Shown: positions 57,867 to 64,000 of the stretch, piece after piece | Layout: the number at the start of each line of letters is the position of its first letter | Position numbering within the stretch: the stretch's first letter is position 1 | Assembly (NCBI GenBank): GCA_014773175.1 | Contig: VXCM01001325.1 | Span: 109,360 to 173,359 of the forward strand | DNA length: 64,000 bases | Origin: Lucifuga dentata | Lineage: Eukaryota > Chordata > Actinopteri > Ophidiiformes > Bythitidae | Reading direction: 5' to 3' | Notes under the pieces: generated by a model | What the model was told of the DNA's origin: nothing | Seen by the model: only the letters and a program-made list of their open reading frames with translations | The model's database searches: none | Position numbers and translations under genes: made by a program

Positions 57867-60010
57867 GATATACAGTATATCACATCTGAGAGGAAAAACA
57901 CAATCATGTGCAGTGCTGACATTATCACATTAGCATGTTAGCATGCTATGTTAGCATTATGCTAAGTCTAAAGCTGATGGGAATTTGCTCTTTTTTCAGG
58001 TTTGTTGACATGAAATAAAATGATGGTAAATAATAAATTGTGACCTGCTTTTGGCGCTAGATGAAAAGTCACAGGATCACCAAAATTATTAGGATTTATT
58101 CTCTGGGAGCCATGATCATCTGAACATATTTCTTGATAATCCATCCAATAGTTGATTACATATTTTACTATGGATCAGCTGGATTTGTCTCCTTCTAGCC
58201 AATGCAGCTTAAAAAAAATGTTTGTCACAAAGCAGATAATAAATAAAGCGCTCCACCTGCAGGCCGTGCAGTTGAAGAGCAGGGTTGCTGCTCCAGCTGC
58301 AGTTGGAAAGGCGGTGAGCACCAAGACTGATGACCAGTAGGTAGGCCATACCCAGTGGGATCACCTGGAACAGCCTTCTGTGGAGTGGGTACAGTTGTTG
58401 GAAATGAAGCTTGGCATAGCAGCAGGAGGCACAGGACAGCCATGCCAGGAGGGTGGAGCCTGGAAGGAAAAGCTGCAAGAAGAGGACATCATCAATACAA
58501 ATGTTTGCATCATCAATGATGTGCTAAGAAAGGAGGAAACACACAGACCTTTCCCAGCATGCTTTGTGTCCAGGCAGGGGTGGAGCTGTACAGGTACAGA
58601 GCCAAAGCACAGCCATACTGGTAGATGGCCACGCCCACATAGTCCAGAAAGAATAGTGAGTAATGAGCATGCTCAGAGTGGGACTGCAGCAGGTGAGCCG
58701 CAGCGCTGCAACACGAAGCTCAGATTATTAAAATGAGTACATTAATTGTGAGAACATTCTCAAGGACCAATGAAATGGTCTCAAGTACCCTTAAACTTCC
58801 TCAAGGTGCCCTACAAACTCTTCAAGGAACACTTGAACCCTAGAGCACCTTTATTTTGTTTTATAACAATTACAGTATGCATTCTATTATCAGAATGGTT
58901 TTCTCTCATGACTGGAATTTTAATAATAAAATATTTTTCACGCCTTCTTGCTTTGTGTTCTCAGGCGAATGAACAAAGTATTTATAATGTAAATGTTTTC
59001 CGACTCACCTGCAGCTCAGGTACGCAATGGTTGAAAAGACGTAGAGGACCAGAGGCAGAGAGGAGACGTCCACAGAGACGCCTTGACCTTCAGGACCCCG
59101 CAGCCGAAAACCCAGGATGCCCTGAGGACTCAAAGATCAAACACAGGACAAATCAGGGAGTGAAAAGAGGTTAAAGGTCAAACTTCAGCAGGATGTGGGA
59201 GCCTGAAAGGAAACTGTAATTCCACAAATACAGAGTTCAGTGTTGTTTTCTCAGTGAAATATTTAACTTAATCAAACTGACGAAGAACAAAATTGATTTT
59301 AAAAAAATTATGATATTCCTGAAATTATTTTTCAGGAATGTTTGCTTAAACCAAACAAACAAAAGATCTGTCTTTTCCATAAATGTACTATTTATAAGAA
59401 GAAAACATGTGACCTCAGCAGAAAACAAATCAAATAAACACATATAATAACATATATAACAAATAAAAACCAAAAAGAAAACAACAATAATATCAAACCA
59501 AACACAAACACGTCATCAACACTAAACAAATAAAAACAACAATTCAGGACTGAAAGCACAAATCAGTTTACAAACAAACAACACAATACTTTTCACGAGT
59601 CAACAGTACATTTAGTTAAAATATTAGGAAACATATATCACAAAAAGAATCAAACAATAAAGGCTCTCATGTTTCATTACTAAAAGGAAAAGTAACACTT
59701 CAAAAAGATAAAACACATTTCACAGATAAAACTACAAAATAAAACTACAGAAAACACAATTCATGACATTTCAGATTAACAAAGATGACATATATTAAAT
59801 TAACCCAACCAAGTTATACATCAGATTTTTTTTTAAATATATTTTATTTTATTATTATTTTTTTTTTTGTTCAATTGTTGCAGAAAATGTTGTGTTTTAT
59901 CATTTAAAGCCACTGCAAATCAAGGCAAAATAACTTAAACATTATTAAGTGAAGTTTAACTTTATTATCCGAAAAGGAAATTCACTTGGTTAGGATTCTG
60001 GGGAAATGCA

Positions 60011-60044
<34 letters not shown>

Positions 60045-60392
60045 CAACACAAAAAAAGGCAACACACAAAAAAGTTAGTTTTGTAATAAGAGTTAAATTA
60101 GAATCACCCCCCCACTGAAGATGGTGAATACTGTGAATTTGGCTGTGATGTAGACTCCGGCCAGCAGGTGGCTCCACACGCTGATGGTCTCATTGTGCAT
60201 CTGGAACAGGCTGAGGACGTAACAGTGCCACGCCAAACCAACGGGACGGTAAGCTGACAGGATGAAGCTCTCCCGAAACAGGACTGGGACGTCCAGGTCC
60301 CGAACCGTGGGGGGTAGAGCTGGCAAGAGGTGGGCCAAGGTAGACAGGAAGTTAAAATACAGTGGAGGCGGGGCCAGTGACACCCGAGGCAT
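57166..60392 (-). CDS. paqr8: Membrane progestin receptor, PAQR7/PAQR8-type
   Basis: Five coding exons on the minus strand: 60108-60392, 59009-59121, 58549-58705, 58257-58472 and 57166-57657, phases consistent; 420 residues. Family marks in order: VPVLFRESFILSAYRPVG and FQMHNETISVWSHLLAG before the first membrane segment; the S-x3-H zinc motif SAAAH in SCSAAAHLLQS; LFFLDYVGVAIYQYG in the third segment; PECFSPGRYDIIGHAHQLFH with the H-x3-H motif (HQLFH) near the last segment. PAQRs are seven-pass plasma-membrane proteins with a buried zinc site; this class binds progestins and acts in oocyte maturation and immune modulation. Sequence is nearer PAQR7/8 than PAQR5/6. The neighbouring il17 favours PAQR8, since human IL17F, MCM3 and PAQR8 are clustered. 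Odd points: several introns, and a C-terminal tail about 70 residues longer than usual with a Glu-rich run. The exon 1 donor (GGGGGG/GTGATT) is weak but keeps frame. Confidence 0.85.
57836..57864. repeat. (GT)n microsatellite in the last receptor intron
   Basis: GT run between receptor exons 4 and 5. Confidence 0.9.
59945..60045. repeat. Retroposon tail-like fragment with poly-A
   Basis: AACTTTATTATCCGAAAAGGA followed by GGAAATGCAC and a long A-run (60011-60042) resembles a truncated fish retroposon tail. It lies in receptor intron 1. Confidence 0.45.
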
Positions 60393-60777
60393 GATGGGAA
60401 AGACAGAAAACTGCAGCCGGAAAAATATGAGGATTCTTCTTTGGTTTGATTCCGAGTAAAAAAAAAAAAAAAAAAANAAAAAAAAAAAAAAAAAAGATTC
60501 ATAATAACATTTTAAAATATAAAATTAAATAACAAAAAAAATATCTGAAACAAATGAGTTAATAACTTTTAAATCAAGAAATGCTTAAAATCTGAAACAA
60601 ATGACTAAAAATACTAATAAACCAAAACAAACAAACAAAAAAATCAATAATGGTTTAAAGCAGAAAAACAGAAAAAAGTTAAAATTTTCTAACTTGTCTT
60701 TGTCTCCGTCACTCTGGAACACTCTGTTCTGACTGCTGTCATATTGTGACACACATACACTGTTAACACACACACAC

Positions 60778-60809
<32 letters not shown>

Positions 60810-60811
60810 TN

Positions 60812-60857
<46 letters not shown>

Positions 60858-60937
60858 CTTGTATCCAGTTAATCAGAAGTGATTTGAGTCTGAATGAGGT
60901 TTTATCTGCAGAGAATTTTGGACATCATGAGACTCTC

Positions 60938-60970
<33 letters not shown>

Positions 60971-61376
60971 GTCTGTCGCTCATTTTTGTCCAGATTTCCA
61001 TTAAATTTACTCTGGATATTTTGTGACTTCCTGACTTTTCCTATTTTTCCTACAGTGCCACTATCAGGACAACTTGGACTGTTGCATTTATCCAAATCAT
61101 CGTGTGCAAAATGTTCTGTAGCAGCTATGTGATAATGAACATTGCAGCCTCTAGGGGGCGCTAACATAACCTAAGATTGTTACCATCAAAAACCTTTTAC
61201 AGAGATTAGCATTCCCAAAATATTGTCTTTAATAATAATAACCTTTATTTCTGACAAGTTATATTTCTCTGCTTTGATTATATTAATTTCACTTTCTGTT
61301 AGTATCTCCAGTTTTCAAACTGCAAGATTTCATTATTCAAACATTTATAATGATGCATTTATTTACATTCAATATG
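60393..61376. other. Intergenic between receptor and il17
   Basis: Contents: poly-A with an N at 60477; a CA run meeting a GA run at an N (60764-60856); CA run 60943-60966. No exon-like frame found. The poly-A/N join lies about 60 bp upstream of the receptor start codon, so its 5'UTR may be misassembled. Confidence 0.55.
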
Positions 61377-61382
61377 TTTATT
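61377..61382 (-). terminator. Probable il17 polyadenylation signal
   Basis: AATAAA on the minus strand about 300 bases past the il17 stop codon, just downstream (in transcript sense) of an AU-rich element. A second AATAAA lies at 61244-61249. Confidence 0.5.
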
Positions 61383-61393
61383 TTGTGTTCCAG

Positions 61394-61403
61394 ATAAATA
61401 AAT
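61394..61403 (-). promoter_or_regulatory. AU-rich element in the probable il17 3'UTR
   Basis: Minus-strand ATTTATTTAT, two overlapping ATTTA pentamers, lies about 12 bases before the AATAAA at 61377. Such elements destabilise cytokine mRNAs. Function here is inferred from position. Confidence 0.5.
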
Positions 61404-61437
61404 GAGCAACAAGTGGATGATGAAAACAGGTGGAGGC

Positions 61438-61474
61438 GGAGGTACGTAGACCAGAATCTGGTCTACGTACCTCC
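61438..61474 (-). repeat. Perfect 18-bp inverted repeat in the probable il17 3'UTR
   Basis: Arms GGAGGTACGTAGACCAGA and its exact complement are separated by one base. In an RNA the stem would close to a three-base loop. It lies about 200 bases past the il17 stop and before the AU-rich element. Confidence 0.85.
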
Positions 61475-61677
61475 AGTCTTTGGACCAGATTAAAGTTCAG
61501 GTTTCGGTTGAGAGACAGGTTTAGGTGATTTAGATTCAGGTTCAGCTGTATTTCACGTTCAGGTTTAGGATGTGGTGGTTTTGGCCCGGATGCAGCTTCA
61601 GCTTTTCATGGTCATTGTGAGCTGTGGTTGTGTGCAGATGCAGGATCAGGTTGGGGTTGAGGTAGTTTTCACACGGT

Positions 61678-62341
61678 TCAGGAAGTGCTGCTTTTGGCCA
61701 AGACACAGGTACAGCCTACAGCCACGGAGAGGTAGGAGGCGGTGTAGCACTGCCCCCCATCCTGCTGGCGGTTCAGGACCAGAGCATTCTGGTAGACTGG
61801 GACAGAGTTCAGACTGAAGCCACTGGGTCCAGGGTTTGGACTGGAACAGAAAGTGCTGCTGCACTCAGCCTCCCAGATGGTGGACGGGATCCGGTGCTTC
61901 ACTGTCATTGATCTAAACAGAAAATAAATAAATAAAAGTTCAAGGAGAGATGATTACGCTATTATTACATTCATTCACTCATTCATTTGATCACTCACTC
62001 ACTCACTCACCTCCATCTCCATGGAGACAGAGATCTGATGTGGATGTTTCCGTTTCCTTCAGAGGAGGAGGACAACCCGGAAGAAAAGGACAACATGGAG
62101 TCACACCCAGAGGGAGGAGGAGGAGGCAGAGCTTTAACCTTGGAGGAGGAGGAGGAGGAGCTAACCCAGAATATACTGCAACATACCTGAGAGGAGAGGA
62201 GAGGAGAGGAGAGGAGAGGAGATCTCAATTAACCAAAAACTGCATGTTAGCATTTCAGTATATTTTAAATACCACTTGAAATTATTTCAGATCTCTCAAA
62301 AAATTGTCAAGTTTTGTTTCGCTGAATCTGTTTTTTTAATC

Positions 62342-62374
<33 letters not shown>

Positions 62375-62719
62375 AACTTTTGATGTTTATGTAGAATAAG
62401 AAAACAATCTACACGAATCAATCACTTTAAAACTAATGTTATAAAAACGAACATAATGCAGGTGTACTTTATACTATGGAATAAAATGTAAAATATTTTT
62501 ATGTTAACATGAAGCACACATGTCATTTCCAGCAGTAAAGATAATAAATATGTAAAGATGATAAATGTTTGTTTTGGTTATCAAGTAATATATTGATTTA
62601 TCACTTATTGATCTTATTCTGACTGTTTTGTTTTAATGTGTGTCAGTTCATATTGATCATATATTTAATAAAGCTGATAATCTCACCAGGATTGTGATGA
62701 AGCTGCGTCGGAGCACCAT
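61678..62719 (-). CDS. Interleukin-17 family cytokine (IL-17A/F type)
   Basis: Three coding exons on the minus strand: 62687-62719, 62011-62186 and 61678-61912, phases 0 and 2; 147 residues. The product is a secreted homodimeric cystine-knot cytokine that signals through IL-17 receptors to induce inflammatory genes. MVLRRSFITIL from exon 1 continues into VCCSIFWVSS of exon 2 to make a signal peptide. The cytokine domain has GNIHIRSLSPWRW, then RIPSTIWEAEC, LNSVPVYQNALVLNR and the terminal VAVGCTCV, all standard IL-17 landmarks with the expected cysteines. The acceptor GAG/GTATG of exon 2 is the one that keeps frame. The next gene, paqr8-like, matches the human IL17A/IL17F-MCM3-PAQR8 neighbourhood. 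Fish carry several il17a/f genes and a fish-specific il17n. Which one this is needs a tree, so no symbol is given. Confidence 0.92.
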
Positions 62720-62772
62720 GTCTCAGCTTCTGCTGCTGGAACTCCTTTCTTTGACCTCCTCAGGGTTCAGAG

Positions 62773-62778
62773 TTTATA
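62773..62778 (-). promoter_or_regulatory. TATA box of il17
   Basis: Minus-strand TATAAA in CATATAAACTC, 54 bases upstream of the il17 start codon. This puts transcription start roughly at 62745 and leaves a very short 5'UTR. Confidence 0.7.
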
Positions 62779-62847
62779 TGAGGAGCTGAGACACTCATAT
62801 CATCAAACAGGTCAGATCTCTGAGCTGATAAGGATGTGGGACGTGAA

Positions 62848-62857
62848 GGGAGATTCC
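62848..62857. promoter_or_regulatory. NF-kB-like site upstream of il17
   Basis: GGGAGATTCC fits the GGGRNWYYCC consensus exactly, 70 bases upstream of the TATA box. It fits an inducible cytokine promoter. Its 3' end overlaps the first arm of an inverted repeat. Confidence 0.5.
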
Positions 62858-62905
62858 TCTTATCTTTCTGCACATCAGAGAGCTCGTGCAGAAAGATAAG
62901 AGGAA
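62854..62905. repeat. 20-bp perfect inverted repeat upstream of il17
   Basis: TTCCTCTTATCTTTCTGCAC (62854-62873) is followed after 12 bases by its exact complement (62886-62905). Each arm carries a GATA-type core (TTATCT / AGATAA), and further AGATAA cores follow to about 62940. Confidence 0.85.
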
Positions 62906-63077
62906 CATACTAAGATAAAGAGGAACATGATAAGATAAACATGCTAGTGAAGCGTTTTAACATCACATTTTCCTCTTCACATCTGTCACACAAGCAAAAC
63001 TAAAACCTTTAAATTATCTCACTCACAGATCATACAAACTCTTTGGAGTAAGATATCATCGTTTATCGTGATGTTTA

Positions 63078-63130
63078 TGAGGTTTATTGTGAGAGTGGCA
63101 CCGCTAGTGCCACTCTCACGATAAACCTCA
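63078..63130. repeat. 24-bp near-perfect inverted repeat
   Basis: Arms at 63078-63101 and 63107-63130 with one mismatch and a five-base loop. They include GTGAGAGTGGCAC and its complement. Confidence 0.85.
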
Positions 63131-63429
63131 CAGTTTGGCCCCACTAGTGGTAAACGTGTAAATCATATATACAACATTGTTTTCTGGTGGTAAAAGTCCT
63201 CACAGGATGCTGGACTGGATACAGACTGTCAGTGGGATTGCGTTGCTGCAGGTCAAAGGTCAAATAAAACATAAAAGTAATTATTCAGATTATGTGTGGA
63301 TGTGTGGATGGGTTGATGAGTGGATGGGTTGATGTGTGTATTGTTAGTTTTTTATTTAATTAAATTTTTATTGTTAATTTACTTTAATTATTTTTCTTTT
63401 AATTATTTGTTATTTATTTGTTTATTTTA
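63131..63429. other. Intergenic, nothing recognised
   Basis: A degenerate GGATG/GTTGATG repeat lies at 63296-63335. AT-rich thereafter. Confidence 0.5.
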
Positions 63430-63757
63430 TCATCTTAACTATAAAGCCAGAAATCTCTGTCCATCCATCCGTCTATCTGTGGCACCATTATCTGTAGAAT
63501 CCAACATATATGAAGTTGAAATTCGGCAGGTTCACTGCTCAGGACCCAAGGACGTGCAATGTCGTGTGTGAAGTTGTTTGGATGAGCGGTTCTTGAATTG
63601 AGCTGTGCCAGTAAAAAGTAATCCATGCAGCAGGATATGCTCTGGGCGTGGCAGCATATGCTCCATTCCACAGGCACTAATGGCAGGCTGCAGCGCACAC
63701 CATGAAGTCCAGCACAGTCCAAACAGGCACGTTTTCAACGGGCACTGTTGCACTAGT
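63430..63757 (-). repeat. Interspersed repeat family C, short inverted copy
   Basis: On the minus strand this reads ACTAGTGCAACAGTGCCCG, then GGTGTGCGCTGCAGCCTGCC, GGCACAGCTCAATTCAAG and CTCATCCAAACAACTTCAC, matching the copy at 44190-45115 but lacking most of its middle. Confidence 0.65.
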
Positions 63758-64000
63758 TTTATTAAATTTGAATGGTCTTATTGCAATAGAGCAATTTATT
63801 TTAAGATGTTTAAAAAAAAAAAAAAGGCATGTGTTTAAAGTGTGATATGATGGGCATTGTAAAATTGTTGTAAGCCATAAGCAGGTTTTATGATCTTTTT
63901 AGTTATTATATTTTATTTTGTCAATTCTTTTATGTACTATACAACAGTTAGTTTTCCAACCAAGTAATTTGATTGGACAAGAGGCATTCCATGAGTGCTG
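63758..64000. other. AT-rich window end, nothing recognised
   Basis: Contains a short poly-A run near 63812 and no gene signal. Confidence 0.5.

Noticed and set aside
61646..61864. Alternative 72-codon minus frame across the il17 last exon
   Set aside because: It is the wrong frame of the IL-17 exon. The frame with IWEAEC and VGCTCV is the real one.

Overview
The window is nuclear DNA from a ray-finned (teleost) fish. It holds intron-containing vertebrate genes with GT..AG splice sites, a fish-style load of CA/GT, GA and GAAA microsatellites, several MITE families, and fragments of LINE and LTR-type reverse transcriptases. The species cannot be named from the sequence alone. The assembly is draft: it has many single-N joins and one run of 70 N. 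Most single-N joins in non-homopolymer sequence have the same sequence, usually 63-67 bp, on both sides of the N. These are almost certainly contig overlaps that were never merged.

Six protein-coding genes are supported and all lie on the minus strand. From low to high coordinate they are: foxb1 (single-exon forkhead factor, 972-1916); gtf2a2 (TFIIA gamma, four coding exons, 31372-34504); a SLC2A4RG/ZNF395/ZNF704-type C2H2 plus C-clamp factor (36833-43887, ten exons found); a LIME1/PAG1-type transmembrane adaptor (50307-53146, seven coding exons); a PAQR7/8-type membrane progestin receptor (57166-60392, five coding exons); and an IL-17A/F-type cytokine (61678-62719, three coding exons). Splice phases are consistent through all five multi-exon models. 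In the zinc-finger gene this holds only after one N-joined duplication is collapsed.

Layout: 1-2.6 kb is foxb1 with its 5' region. 2.6-31.3 kb is a gene desert, mostly microsatellites, minisatellites and MITEs. It also has several non-repetitive TAAT-rich islands that look like conserved enhancers of a developmental regulator. 31.3-34.5 kb is gtf2a2, with MITEs in its introns. 36.8-43.9 kb is the zinc-finger gene and 50.3-53.1 kb the adaptor, separated by a transposon-rich stretch with a decayed retroviral-type pol fragment. 57.2-62.8 kb holds the receptor and the cytokine.

The gene content joins neighbourhoods that are separate in human: FOXB1/GTF2A2 (15q22), LIME1/SLC2A4RG (20q13.33; the paralogous pair PAG1/ZNF704 is at 8q21) and IL17A/IL17F/PAQR8 (6p12). 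The genes do not form an operon. The last four, however, put an immune adaptor, a transcription factor, a steroid-responsive membrane receptor and an inflammatory cytokine side by side. The most notable points are a tandem exon duplication in the adaptor, an intron-rich PAQR7/8-type receptor with an acidic tail, a compact il17 promoter with an NF-kB-like site running into a 20-bp inverted repeat, a long hairpin beside an AU-rich element in the probable il17 3'UTR, and a window-wide set of short near-perfect inverted repeats. No clearly unprecedented biological system was found.
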